DNA of 64,000 bases from NCBI RefSeq assembly GCF_015355625.1, contig NZ_JACLAF010000003.1, forward strand, positions 186,001-250,000. Reading direction: 5' to 3'. A program made the position numbers and the translations under genes. Below, one piece after another: positions 38,102 through 46,460 of this stretch (within the stretch, counting starts at the first letter, position 1; each line of letters starts with the position of its first letter). The notes under the pieces are model-generated. The model did no database searches. It was not told the origin of the DNA and saw nothing but the letters and a program-made list of their open reading frames with translations. Source of the DNA: Tamlana sp. I1 (GTDB lineage: Bacteria; Bacteroidota; Bacteroidia; Flavobacteriales; Flavobacteriaceae).

Positions 38102-38370
38102 TCAGAACGTGCGTAGCGAAAGTGAAGTATCTTGTAACCTAAAACTAAGATACTTAAGTCGTACTCCTTCTGTATAACAAAACACTATGTCTTACTAATT
38201 AGTGCATTACACAATGAATCATCACCATACACTACTTTGAGATTCCTCCTAACGTCGGACAGAGCTATTACATAAAAAGTATTCTGTTCTTGTAAGACCC
38301 TGAAATAAATTCAGGGTAACGTAAAAACAACAAGTTTAAAGTGTACTTCTCGACTCAACTCGAAGACTCC
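38102..38370 (+). repeat. Composite intergenic repeat, copy A
   Basis: About 270 bases that recur, diverged, at 39921-40199 in the same orientation on the other side of the decarboxylase gene. Shared blocks include AACCTAAAACTAAGATACTT, the palindrome CCCTGAA-ATAAA-TTCAGGG and a 31-base block ending in TTCTCGAC. Confidence 0.8.
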
Positions 38371-38562
38371 ATCAATAACAAAAAAACAGCAAAAAACAAC
38401 CGCTTATAGCAATATGTTCACTCAAATAAAACCAAGAATGTTGGCTGAGGCTACAGAATCTCTCCTTACTTTCTAACTTCATGACCTTATAACTATTTTC
38501 AAGTCAACACACTTTCAACACGCCTCTTAGCTCCCGATTTCTAGCGAATAAACTCAAACGTA

Positions 38563-38602
38563 ACAGTTTCCCTCCTACAAAGGAGGGATTAAGGGAGGTG
38601 TT
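38563..38602 (-). repeat. 40-bp inverted repeat, right copy
   Basis: Reverse complement of 37691-37730 with 39 of 40 positions matching; the two copies enclose about 0.83 kb without genes. Confidence 0.85.
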
Positions 38603-38793
38603 CTATAACGACTACATTTTTTATTACTTAAATAGCCTAAAGTATTCAATAAAATGGTGTTCGAGCGAAGTCGAGAACTTATAATTACGGTTCAAAATTT
38701 ACTTCTCGACGCCGCTCGAAGACCCTATCTAAATCTATAAACCCAAAGAGCGACTTTATAGACCCTGAATATCTGTTTTTTTTTATAAATCCA

Positions 38794-39819
38794 CTATACC
38801 TTTATATGACTTTTAAAATCCTTATGTTCACTTTTATAAAGCTCTTCTTCAGTTAAACTTTTAAAATAATCAAAAGTAATTTTCATGCCTTCAGATCTAT
38901 CTACTTTAGGAACCCAACCTAATAATTTTTTAGCTAAACTAATATCTGGCTGTCTTTGCAAAGGGTCGTTTATAGGCAAGTCCTGGTAGATTACTTTTTG
39001 AGTCGTCCCAGTTAACTTTATAATCTCTTCTGCGAATTCTTTTATGGTTATTTCGTGAGGGTTACCAATATTCACGGGTTCTGCATAATCACTTAATAGC
39101 AGTCTATAAATCCCTTCCACCTGATCGTCTACATAACAAAACGATCGGGTTTGCGAACCATCTCCAAAAATAGTTAAGTCCTCCCCTCTTAGTGCTTGCC
39201 CCATAAATGCAGGGATAACTCGACCATCATTCAGACGCATTCTAGGCCCATATGTATTAAATATGCGAACAATACGGGTTTCTAAGCCATGAAAACGATG
39301 GTAAGCCATCGTGATAGACTCTTGGAAACGCTTGGCTTCATCATAAACCCCGCGTGGCCCTATAGTATTTACGTTACCATAATAATCTTCAGTCTGAGGA
39401 TGTACCAATGGATCGCCATATACTTCGGAAGTAGAAGCAATAAGAATTCTTGCTCCTTTAGCTTTGGCTAACCCTAATAAATTATGCGTTCCTAACGAAC
39501 CTACTTTTAGGGTTTGAATAGGGATTTTTAAATAATCAATAGGACTTGCTGGTGAGGCAAAATGAAGAATATAATCTAAATCGCCTTCAATAGATACAAA
39601 CTCCGTAACATCATGGTTAATAAATTGAAAATTGGGGTGGTTTTCTAAATGAACAAGATTCTTTTCGTCTCCAGTAATAAAGTTATCCATTCCTATAACG
39701 GAATAACCTTCATTAATAAATCGATCGCATAAATGTGATCCTAAAAATCCTGCTGCTCCTGTGATTAAAACTTTTTTCAATGGCCTCGTTTTTAATTTTT
39801 TAACTTTATCTCCTAGCAA
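38794..39819 (-). CDS. uxs: UDP-glucuronic acid decarboxylase (UDP-xylose synthase), SDR family
   Basis: This 341-residue cytoplasmic enzyme converts UDP-glucuronate to UDP-xylose using bound NAD. The Rossmann loop is [16 protein letters not shown] (Gly21-Gly27). The UXS-typical [15 protein letters not shown] follows, then STSEVYGDP and the catalytic YDEAK (Tyr159, Lys163). [21 protein letters not shown] and [13 protein letters not shown] are also conserved in UXS. It supplies xylose-type nucleotide sugars for surface polysaccharide, but no polysaccharide cluster is in the window. The gene stands alone between two repeat-rich spacers, with the 270-bp repeat on each side. Confidence 0.93.
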   Translation of the reverse strand: MLGDKVKKLKTRPLKKVLITGAAGFLGSHLCDRFINEGYSVIGMDNFITGDEKNLVHLENHPNFQFINHDVTEFVSIEGDLDYILHFASPASPIDYLKIPIQTLKVGSLGTHNLLGLAKAKGARILIASTSEVYGDPLVHPQTEDYYGNVNTIGPRGVYDEAKRFQESITMAYHRFHGLETRIVRIFNTYGPRMRLNDGRVIPAFMGQALRGEDLTIFGDGSQTRSFCYVDDQVEGIYRLLLSDYAEPVNIGNPHEITIKEFAEEIIKLTGTTQKVIYQDLPINDPLQRQPDISLAKKLLGWVPKVDRSEGMKITFDYFKSLTEEELYKSEHKDFKSHIKV

Positions 39820-40668
39820 ATTTAATGGAATTACTTCAAAGTTATCGCTTCTTTTTTAGTAATCTTCGTCACATGAAATAAGCTAGCCTCTTCATTTTAA
39901 ATCACTACAATATTTTAAACTGTCATTCAGAACCTGTGCAGCGAAACTGAAGAATCTTCTAACCTAAAACTAAGATACTTTAGCCGTACTCCTTCTATGT
40001 GACAAAAACCTGTGTCGTTCTAATTAGAACGTAACTCAATGAAATATATATACACACTGCTTTGTGTTTCCTCCGAGCGTCGGATGACAGAGCAATTACA
40101 TAAAAGTACTATGTTCTTTTGAGACCCCTGAAATAAATTCAGGGTGACGTAAAACAACAAGTTTAAAGTGTACTTCTCGACGCCGCTCGAAGACCCTATT
40201 TTTGAGGTTAGAATATGAAGTTGAATTTAAAGCTTCAATATTAGGGTGTTCGAGCGCAGTCGAGAACCTGTAAATTACAGGTGAATATCGCTTCATATTT
40301 CAGTAATTCAAAAAAAAGATGTTTCAATATCGCTTTAAATACCTGATAATAAAATTGTTACTAACACACCCCTTAGTCCCCTCATTTTAGAGTGGAAACT
40401 AGAACGTGCTAATATTATTTCTAAAGAAGGAAAACAGTTTCCCTCCTAAAAAAGTGGGAATAAAGGAAGGGGTTTAATTTTTTTAAATCATAAATTTTGA
40501 TTCTCGACGACTCTCAAATACGGTTAAAACCTAGAATAGCCCTTTGTAGCAAATAAAAACGAACTTAGCAAATACGCCCGCAAGAAGGATTGAGCAATTT
40601 GTTTGAGCTCCTCGCAGAGAGCGAGTTGCGAAAGCCTGTTTGCCATTTTTCATGGCAACTTGCCCAAA
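39820..40668. other. Repeat-rich intergenic region, no gene seen
   Basis: This 0.85-kb spacer contains composite repeat B, a GTTCGAGCGCAGTCGAGAAC palindrome (about 40248-40267) and degenerate copies of the CCTCC/GGAGG repeat (about 40370 and 40440). I see no coding frame with plausible composition. Confidence 0.7.
39921..40199 (+). repeat. Composite intergenic repeat, copy B
   Basis: Diverged direct copy of 38102-38370. It contains GCAGCGAAACTGAAGAATCT, then CCTCCGAGCGTCGGATGACA, CCCTGAA-ATAAA-TTCAGGG and TTCTCGACGCCGCTCGAAGA in the same order as copy A. Confidence 0.8.
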
Positions 40669-41877
40669 TTATATGTTTTGAATTAAAGATTCTGTAATGC
40701 GTACCGAGGCGATTTTCGAGGCGATTATACCTAATACAGATATGGTAAAAAATACAATGAAAAAGTTTTCAACCTCTATGGCTACAGGGTATGCGAGTGT
40801 TGGAGTAATCATGAGTAGGCTAAAATGTTGCTGTATTAAAACGACAATTACAGCTACTATCAAGCCTATTATTCCGCCAATAACACTCATTAAACTGCCT
40901 TGAAGAAAGAATATTTTTCGAATGTCTTTAAGGGTTGCTCCAATATTATATAGGGTGGAAAGGCTTTGTTTTTTGTCTAACATCATCATGATTAATGAGC
41001 CAATTACATTAAAACAAGCGATAATTAATACTAGGGTAAAAATGAGATAAACGGCTAAATTTTCGGTGTTTAGCATTTTGTAAAGCGCATCGTTTAATTG
41101 GGCACGGTTTTTTAAAATAACGTTATCGCCTAATATTTTTTGAATTTTTACACGAGATTCTTCAACATTATAGCCGTCTTTAAGCTTAAATTCTATGGAT
41201 GAAATTTGATTGTCTTTATAATTTAATAGTTTTTTTGCCAAATCGATAGGCGCAAAAACGTAAGTTTCGTTTAAATCTTCGTTTATAAAAAAGATGCCTA
41301 CATTAAAGGCTTTTACTGAGTTAAATGCTGTTTTTGCCGAGGTTATTTGTCCTGTTCCTGGTTTGGGAACATAGAGGTTTATGGGTTTTGAAAAATCTAA
41401 AACTCCTAGCGACAAACTGTTTGAAATGCCCCAACCTATTACAATTTGATTGGTTTTTTGTGACAACCAGCTTCCGGGATCTTCGATAACAGAATCGATG
41501 CTCACTACTTTTTCGAAATTTTCATCGACTCCTTTTATTACAGCCAAAGCGTTTTTATCGCGCGATTCTATGATAATACGTTCTTCGATGGTTTTGGAAT
41601 AAAAAGCAATATCGTCTAAGTTATTTAGCTTTTCAATCGTGCTGTCGTTTAGGAAAAAGGATTTCCCTGCGGCCGATTCAGCTTTTAAATCGGGGTCGAC
41701 TACACTTGTAAACTGTAGTGTAAAATCTTTTAAACCGGCAAAACCAGAAAGTACAATAAATAAGGATGCGGCACCTAAAATAACGCCAATAATAGCGATA
41801 TAGGTGATGAAATTTATAGCATTATTTGTGCTTTTAGAGCGTAAATACCGTTTTGCTATATATAAAGACACATTCAT
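40669..41877 (-). CDS. FtsX-like ABC transporter permease (LolC/E-like)
   Basis: This 402-residue inner-membrane permease begins IAKRYLRSKSTNNAINFITYIAIIGVILGAASLFIVLSGF, the usual LolC/E-type first helix. A periplasmic MacB_PCD-like domain spans about 50-265, and three C-terminal helices of the FtsX domain follow (LAVYLIFTLVLIIACFNVIGSLIMMMLDK onward). Lol-type permeases release lipoproteins from the inner membrane. No ATPase gene is adjacent, so its partner lies elsewhere. It follows rbfA on the same strand after about 86 bases and may share its transcript. Confidence 0.9.
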   Translation of the reverse strand: MNVSLYIAKRYLRSKSTNNAINFITYIAIIGVILGAASLFIVLSGFAGLKDFTLQFTSVVDPDLKAESAAGKSFFLNDSTIEKLNNLDDIAFYSKTIEERIIIESRDKNALAVIKGVDENFEKVVSIDSVIEDPGSWLSQKTNQIVIGWGISNSLSLGVLDFSKPINLYVPKPGTGQITSAKTAFNSVKAFNVGIFFINEDLNETYVFAPIDLAKKLLNYKDNQISSIEFKLKDGYNVEESRVKIQKILGDNVILKNRAQLNDALYKMLNTENLAVYLIFTLVLIIACFNVIGSLIMMMLDKKQSLSTLYNIGATLKDIRKIFFLQGSLMSVIGGIIGLIVAVIVVLIQQHFSLLMITPTLAYPVAIEVENFFIVFFTISVLGIIASKIASVRITESLIQNI

Positions 41878-41963
41878 AACGCTAATATTATAAAAAAATA
41901 GTGATTAATGAATGTTCTGATAACGCGATAATAAAAATTAAGGGTTCTAAATTGGCGAAAAAA

Positions 41964-42362
41964 TTAGGATTTTTTCCTTTTATCTAAAATTGAAGGGTCT
42001 TTAATAGGGTTTTCTTCGCCTTTTAAAGATTTTTCAATTTTGTCGATATACTCTAAAGAATCGTCTATAAAAAACTCTAAATGCGGCATACGTCTTAATT
42101 GATTTTTAGTACGTTGCGCTACTTCATGACGAATTAAAGGGGTGTTAGATTTTATACCTTCAAGAAGTTCTTTGGCTTTATTGTTAGGAAAAATGCTTAA
42201 ATACACTTTTGCAACCGATAAGTCTACCGTGACTTTTACCTTCGATACAGAAATTAAAACACCACGCATACCACCTTGTGTAGCGGCGCCTTGTAATACT
42301 TCAACTAAATCGTTTTGTAAAACCGTTCCTATTTTTTTTTGTCTTTGACTTTCTTCTTCCAC
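41964..42362 (-). CDS. rbfA: Ribosome-binding factor A
   Basis: This 132-residue KH-type protein matures the 16S rRNA 5' end in the small subunit. The family signature is visible: RQKKIGTVLQNDLVEVL, VTVDLSVAKVYLSIFP, RTKNQLRRMPHLEFFIDDSLEYIDKIEKSL. The position upstream of an FtsX-type permease gene is common in Flavobacteria. A -7 element lies 38 bases upstream. Confidence 0.95.
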   Translation of the reverse strand: MEEESQRQKKIGTVLQNDLVEVLQGAATQGGMRGVLISVSKVKVTVDLSVAKVYLSIFPNNKAKELLEGIKSNTPLIRHEVAQRTKNQLRRMPHLEFFIDDSLEYIDKIEKSLKGEENPIKDPSILDKRKKS

Positions 42363-42399
42363 AGTATAAAAATTATAACCCGTTAAGGGGTTTAGAATG

Positions 42400-42407
42400 C
42401 AAAAATA
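42400..42407 (-). promoter_or_regulatory. Predicted -7 promoter element of rbfA
   Basis: TATTTTTG on the minus strand fits TAnnTTTG, 38 bases before the rbfA start. Confidence 0.5.
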
Positions 42408-42521
42408 CGGATATTTAAAGATTATGTTACTTTTAGAGGCTTAATTTCGTAATTTGATGGATGAATTTAGGTTGGATTTAAAAAGACACGCTTCTTCAAG
42501 AGTATGAAAAAGACTATGATC

Positions 42522-42926
42522 ATGAAAAATATAGAACATATAGGTATTGCGGTTAAAAGCCTTGAAGCATCGAATGTTTTATTCTCCAAACTTTTTGGGG
42601 CGCCACCTTATAAAACAGAAACCGTAGCGAGTGAAGGCGTAAAAACCTCTTTTTTTAAGGTAGGTGAAAATAAAATTGAGTTGCTTGAAGCGATCTCAGA
42701 AACCAGTCCGATTTCCAAATTTTTAGATAAAAACGGTGAGGGTATTCATCATATTGCTTTTGAAGTAACAGACCTTTTATCTGAAATTGAGCGACTTAAA
42801 AATGAAGGTTTCACGGTGCTTAATGACAGCCCCAAATTGGGTGCCGACAATAAACTAGTTGCCTTTTTACATCCTAAAACTACCAACAGTGTTTTAATTG
42901 AACTATGCCAGGAGATAAAGCCATAA
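42522..42926 (+). CDS. mce: Methylmalonyl-CoA epimerase
   Basis: This glyoxalase-fold metalloenzyme interconverts (R)- and (S)-methylmalonyl-CoA in propionate metabolism. Motifs are KNIEHIGIAVKSLEASN (first metal His), VGENKIELLE, GEGIHHIAFEV and the C-terminal SVLIELCQE. There are ATGs at 42504, 42516 and 42522. I chose 42522 because the family usually begins one or two residues before IEHIGIAV, but the longer start adds only six residues. It is a single gene divergent from rbfA. Confidence 0.92.
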   Translation: MKNIEHIGIAVKSLEASNVLFSKLFGAPPYKTETVASEGVKTSFFKVGENKIELLEAISETSPISKFLDKNGEGIHHIAFEVTDLLSEIERLKNEGFTVLNDSPKLGADNKLVAFLHPKTTNSVLIELCQEIKP

Positions 42927-42975
42927 TTTTTCTTGGTAGAAATTAAAATAAGTGGTAATATTGCACTCCAATTTC

Positions 42976-43049
42976 GGTCCTATAACTCAGTTGGTTAGAG
43001 TATCTGACTCATAATCAGAAAGTCCCTGGTTCGAGCCCAGGTGGGACCA
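42976..43049 (+). tRNA. tRNA-Met (anticodon CAT; tRNA-Ile2 not excluded)
   Basis: A full 74-base cloverleaf: acceptor GGTCCTA/TGGGACC, D arm with GTTGG, anticodon stem TCTGA/TCAGA with loop CTCATAA, and T arm CCTGG-TTCGAGC-CCAGG. A fully paired first acceptor base pair makes it elongator Met or lysidine-modified Ile2, not initiator. CCA is not encoded. Confidence 0.92.
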
Positions 43050-43053
43050 CCTT

Positions 43054-43090
43054 AAAGCCTAAATTACAAATGTAGTTTGGGCTTTTTTTT
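43054..43090 (+). terminator. Terminator after tRNA-Met
   Basis: 14-base arms (43054-43067, AAAGCCTAAATTAC; 43072-43085) pair with two G-U pairs around a 4-base loop. A run of T follows to 43090. Confidence 0.85.
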
Positions 43091-43134
43091 GGAACAAATC
43101 CTGGGTTTGAAGTTTATCCCGCTATTTTAGCGGA

Positions 43135-43198
43135 AAGCCCAGATGGGAGCACCACAAAAAAATCACAAAAGCCTTGTAAACATTATGTTTGTGAGGCT
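43135..43198 (+). repeat. tRNA-end-like/terminator repeat, copy 1
   Basis: The first 19 bases match the tRNA-Met 3' end (43033-43051) at 16 positions. The 35-base core at 43164-43198 (CACAAAAGCCTTGTAAACAT...) is identical to cores at 45196-45230 and 46417-46451. The core can fold as AGCCT..AGGCT with AAACA/TGTTT. It lies just before the hipBA module. Confidence 0.8.
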
Positions 43199-43393
43199 AT
43201 TTTGTTTACAGGACTTGTTATAAGGCTTCAAATTTCTGAGAGATCTCTAATGCGCTTATTTAATGTTTTTCGTGTTCAAATTTTTACTAGACTTAATTTT
43301 GGGAAATAATAAGACCTGGTGAAGTCACATATTCTATATCTTCTATATTATTTTTATAAGCAGTTTCTCATTCCTTGATTAAATATTAGGACT

Positions 43394-43450
43394 ATAACGT
43401 GTAATATATTACTCAAAATAGGTATATTTGTGTTATATATTACACGTTAT
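43394..43450 (+). promoter_or_regulatory. hipBA promoter between two operator arms
   Basis: A perfect 16-bp inverted repeat (ATAACGTGTAATATAT at 43394-43409; its reverse complement at 43435-43450) encloses the -7 element TATATTTG (43423-43430). The right arm overlaps the hipB ATG (43449). This is a classic layout for autorepression by the HipB HTH protein. Confidence 0.85.
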
Positions 43451-43763
43451 GTCTAAAAATAATTCAGTATTATTACCAAAGCTAGAGCGTTTATTGGAAG
43501 AAATGGGCGAGCAAATAAAATTAGCACGTCTAAGACGAAAACTAAGTACAGATCAAGTTGCGGAACGGGCAGGTACTAGTAGAAAAACGCTATATTCCAT
43601 CGAGAAAGGAAAAAGCTCTGTTAGTATCGGTATTTACATTAAAGTTTTAAATGTACTTGGTTTGGAAAAGGACGTTTTACACATAGCAAAAGATGATGTT
43701 CTAGGTCGAAAACTGCAAGATATTGGTTTAACAACTAAAGAGCGTGCTCCAAAAAGAAGCTAA
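43449..43763 (+). CDS. hipB: HipB-like HTH antitoxin
   Basis: This roughly 104-residue XRE-family DNA-binding antitoxin has its HTH at about residues 18-72 (MGEQIKLARLRRKLSTDQVAERAGTSRKTLYSIEKGKSSVS). The frame opens earlier at a TTG (43428), but that would put the start inside the promoter spacer. I take ATG 43449 (MSKNNSVLL). It represses its own operon through the flanking 16-bp arms and neutralises HipA, whose gene starts two bases after the hipB stop. Confidence 0.9.
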   Translation: MSKNNSVLLPKLERLLEEMGEQIKLARLRRKLSTDQVAERAGTSRKTLYSIEKGKSSVSIGIYIKVLNVLGLEKDVLHIAKDDVLGRKLQDIGLTTKERAPKRS

Positions 43764-43765
43764 AA

Positions 43766-45028
43766 ATGAAACGGACTATATATGTTTATGCCGATTGGCT
43801 GGAGTTAGGTGCTCCTGTATTAGTTGGTACATTATATTCAGAGACTTTAAGGGGGAAAGAAATTTTTTCTTTCGCTTATCATAATGATTGGTTACAATCC
43901 GATTATGCCTATCAGCTTGATCCAGATTTAGACTTGTTTGAAGGTGTACAATATTTGCATGATGAAAAGTCTAATTTCGGCTTGTTTTTAGATTCTTCTC
44001 CAGATCGTTGGGGAAGAGTGCTTATGAAAAGAAGAGAAGCGGCACTAGCTAGAAAAGAAGAAAGAAGAGCAGATAAATTATTCGAAACAGATTTTTTATT
44101 AGGCGTTTTTGATGGACATAGAATGGGGGCTTTACGTTTTAAATTGGATAAAGAAGGCCCTTTTTTAAATGATAATAAAGCGTTAGCAAGTCCACCATGG
44201 ACATCAATAAGGGAATTGGAGCAAATAAGCCTGCGTTTAGAAGATGATGATAGTCTGGATGATCCCGATTATTTAAAGTGGTTACAAATGTTGGTTTCTC
44301 CTGGTTCTTCTTTAGGTGGCGCAAGACCAAAAGCAAGTGTACTTGATAACGATGGTCATTTATGGATTGCTAAATTCCCAAGTAAAAATGACGACGATGA
44401 TATTGGTGGATGGGAAATGGTAACTTACGAATTAGCCATTCAGTCTGGAATTATAATGGCGGACTCTCAAGCTGAAAAATTTAGTAGCAACCAACATACA
44501 TTTTTAACAAAGCGTTTTGATAGAACTAATGCGGGTGAAAGAATTCATTTTGCATCAGCAATGACCCTATTAGGCTATACCGATGGCACAGATGCTTCCT
44601 CGGGAGCTAGCTATCTAGAATTGGTGGATTTTATCACGAAGCATGGCGCAAGCCCTGACAAGGATTTAAAACAACTATGGCGAAGAATTGTTTTTAGTAT
44701 TTGCGTGTCGAATACCGACGATCACTTAAGAAATCACGGTTTTCTATTAACAGACAAGGGTTGGATTTTATCACCAGCCTATGACATAAATCCAGTAGAA
44801 ACGGGAACGGGTTTAAAATTAAATATTTCTGAAGATGATAATGCTTTAGATCTTGATTTAGCTTTAGAAGTGGCTGCTTATTTTAGGATAGAAGAAGCAG
44901 AGGCATCACAAATAATAAACCAAATAACTCAAGTTGTAAGTAATTGGAAGGTAATAGCTAACAAATATGGTTTGTATAGAAGAGAACAAGAATTAAAAGC
45001 TTCTGCGTTTATAAGGATAGAGGGCTAG
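43766..45028 (+). CDS. hipA: HipA-like serine/threonine kinase toxin
   Basis: This 420-residue toxin kinase is of the HipA family; the best-known members phosphorylate glutamyl-tRNA synthetase and cause persistence. It has an N-subdomain-1-like part (FGLFLDSSPDRWGRVLMKRREA) and the loop PGSSLGGARPKA (179-190). The ATP lysine is in WIAKFPS (Lys203). The catalytic loop is SNTDDHLRNHGF with Asp318, and the metal Asp is in SPAYDINP (Asp340). All key residues are present, so the toxin should be active. The true target is unknown. It forms an operon with hipB. Confidence 0.92.
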   Translation: MKRTIYVYADWLELGAPVLVGTLYSETLRGKEIFSFAYHNDWLQSDYAYQLDPDLDLFEGVQYLHDEKSNFGLFLDSSPDRWGRVLMKRREAALARKEERRADKLFETDFLLGVFDGHRMGALRFKLDKEGPFLNDNKALASPPWTSIRELEQISLRLEDDDSLDDPDYLKWLQMLVSPGSSLGGARPKASVLDNDGHLWIAKFPSKNDDDDIGGWEMVTYELAIQSGIIMADSQAEKFSSNQHTFLTKRFDRTNAGERIHFASAMTLLGYTDGTDASSGASYLELVDFITKHGASPDKDLKQLWRRIVFSICVSNTDDHLRNHGFLLTDKGWILSPAYDINPVETGTGLKLNISEDDNALDLDLALEVAAYFRIEEAEASQIINQITQVVSNWKVIANKYGLYRREQELKASAFIRIEG

Positions 45029-45442
45029 TCTTTGATGAAAACAAGGTTTATGAGCTAAGACCCTTTTTTACCGCTGTATGTTGGGGTAAAATTAAAACTT
45101 ATTTAAATTAATCTATAACAATTTGATTATTAGTGGAAAATGTATCTTTTTTATTAAAAACCTTGTTTACTCCAGCTAAGACCAACACTAAAAACCACAA
45201 AAGCCTTGTAAACATTATGTTTGTGAGGCTTTTTTATTGTTTCAAGAGTGCTTGACAGGGTGATAAAATGAACTTTAACAGGAAATCTATCTGACTTGTA
45301 ATATTAAACAAAAGAGGCTACCTAAAAAGTAGACCAGATGTCATAAACTTATTGCTAATCAATATCGGTATCGACAACCAGACAAATCAAATTTTACTTA
45401 CTGTTTCGACAACCTCTATCACGTGAAGTTTTCAACATAAAA
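45029..45442. other. Intergenic spacer between the two toxin-antitoxin modules
   Basis: The two modules converge on this 414-base spacer. It holds repeat copy 2 (45174-45239), which can terminate transcription from hipA. I see no gene. Confidence 0.6.
45174..45239 (+). repeat. tRNA-end-like/terminator repeat, copy 2
   Basis: These 66 bases match copy 3 (46395-46460) at 65 positions. They open with AGCTAAGACCAACAC, loosely like the tRNA 3' end, and close with the hairpin and a T-run (GAGGCTTTTTTATTG). Confidence 0.88.
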
Positions 45443-45802
45443 TTACACACCTAATACAATAGACGGCTCAATACTTAATTTTTTACTTATTTCTCTTGCT
45501 ACTTTTAGAGTAGGTTCACTTTTGCCTGTTAAGTATTCACTAACTCTTGAAGTACTCACACCTAAAAGTTCGGAAAGACGTTTTTGGTTTAATCCCAATT
45601 CTACCATACGCATTTTTATAACTTCTGTTAATGATGGTTTATTAACAGGAAAGTTTTGTTCTTCGTAATCGGCAACAAGGTCAGATAAAATATTGAGCTC
45701 CACATAACCTTTGGCGTTTTGACTTTCTATGTTATTAGAGTCTTGTAAAAGCTCCTCTATACGAGCTAAAATAACGTTATATTGCTTTTCTGTCTGTATC
45801 AT
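45443..45802 (-). CDS. higA: HigA-like XRE antitoxin
   Basis: This 119-residue protein has a C-terminal HTH (about 62-115: VIKMRMVELGLNQKRLSELLGVSTSRVSEYLTGKSEPTLKVAREISKKL). It sits two bases after a HigB-type toxin gene. The toxin-first order, the size and the HTH fit the HigBA family. It would bind the toxin and repress the promoter at 46121-46166. Confidence 0.9.
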   Translation of the reverse strand: MIQTEKQYNVILARIEELLQDSNNIESQNAKGYVELNILSDLVADYEEQNFPVNKPSLTEVIKMRMVELGLNQKRLSELLGVSTSRVSEYLTGKSEPTLKVAREISKKLSIEPSIVLGV

Positions 45803-45804
45803 AG

Positions 45805-46101
45805 CTAAATGTTTTTAATATCGGTAATTTTATCATATTCCGCATGTGTACCAATAAAACATATGTATACTTTTTGAGCGTTAAAAGAAATAATAGCCAC
45901 TAACCTGTAATCGTTACCTTTTATATTAAATACATACCTATTATTACCCACATAATCTACATTATTAAAAGTTTGTCTTATATCATGTAGGTTTTTCCAA
46001 GATTTAGCACTTGTGGTATGATACCAAACATTTAAAGACGTTTCTGCATCGGCGTGTTTTATTGAAAACGCTTGTATTCGTTTATAAGTTACAATACGCA
46101 T
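45805..46101 (-). CDS. higB: HigB-like mRNA interferase toxin
   Basis: This 98-residue toxin starts MRIVTYKRIQAFSIKHADAE, followed by WYHTTSAKSWKNLHDIRQTF, KGNDYRLVAIISF and KVYICFIGTHAEYDKI, the pattern of the HigB_toxin (PF09907) family of ribosome-dependent mRNA interferases. The conserved His near GTHAEYD is present. The start is 20 bases after a -7 element. It forms an operon with higA. Confidence 0.9.
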   Translation of the reverse strand: MRIVTYKRIQAFSIKHADAETSLNVWYHTTSAKSWKNLHDIRQTFNNVDYVGNNRYVFNIKGNDYRLVAIISFNAQKVYICFIGTHAEYDKITDIKNI

Positions 46102-46120
46102 TATTTATACATTATGATCA

Positions 46121-46166
46121 CAAAGATAATATTGAATTTTGAATTTTAAAACAAAATTTTGTTTTA
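46121..46166 (-). promoter_or_regulatory. higBA promoter with a 20-bp palindromic operator candidate
   Basis: TATCTTTG (minus strand, 46121-46128) matches TAnnTTTG. A TTTTG at the -33 distance (46152-46156) lies inside the perfect 20-bp palindrome TAAAACAAAATTTTGTTTTA (46147-46166). HigA binding there would block the promoter. Confidence 0.65.
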
Positions 46167-46394
46167 TGTTATTTAAAAATCGTTTTTAAAAACTACCAAT
46201 ACCTGTTGCTCTTTTTCTATTCATAGATATTTATAAAATCCGTTTTAATTTTATGTCTTAAGAATGGCGTACGTTCACCTTCTAATAGCGCTATAAACTT
46301 TGATAATTAATAAAGACTTCGTCGAATTTCAGAGTAGTATGGTACTTATATTGAAGTTTTTCAAACATTTTCAGGGTTTGATTGCAATACTGAT

Positions 46395-46460
46395 AGCTAA
46401 GACCACCACTAAAAACCACAAAAGCCTTGTAAACATTATGTTTGTGAGGCTTTTTTATTG
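46395..46460 (+). repeat. tRNA-end-like/terminator repeat, copy 3
   Basis: Same 66-base element as copy 2 with one difference (AGCTAAGACCACCAC at the start). It lies upstream of the higBA promoter and closes the two-module region. The spacer 46102-46651 contains this copy and the higBA promoter; nothing else was recognised. Confidence 0.88.

Larger units (their letters stand above)
37580..38793. other. Repeat-rich intergenic region, no gene seen
   Basis: These 1.2 kb lie downstream of both flanking genes. They hold a pair of 40-base inverted repeats, the 36-base element (37997-38032) and a composite repeat (38102-38370). Several GTTCGAGCG-n-AGTCGAGAAC-type palindromes are also present (for example about 37833, 38343, 38655, 38702). 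Frames are broken by many stops. Confidence 0.7.

Noticed and set aside
40096-40296. 66-codon minus-strand frame containing LRHPEFISGVSKEHSTF-like text
   Set aside because: Lies entirely in palindromic intergenic repeats; such translations recur wherever this repeat family is present.
43428-43448. Upstream TTG start for hipB
   Set aside because: The TTG is part of the -7 element and lies between the operator arms, so it would not be transcribed; ATG 43449 fits.
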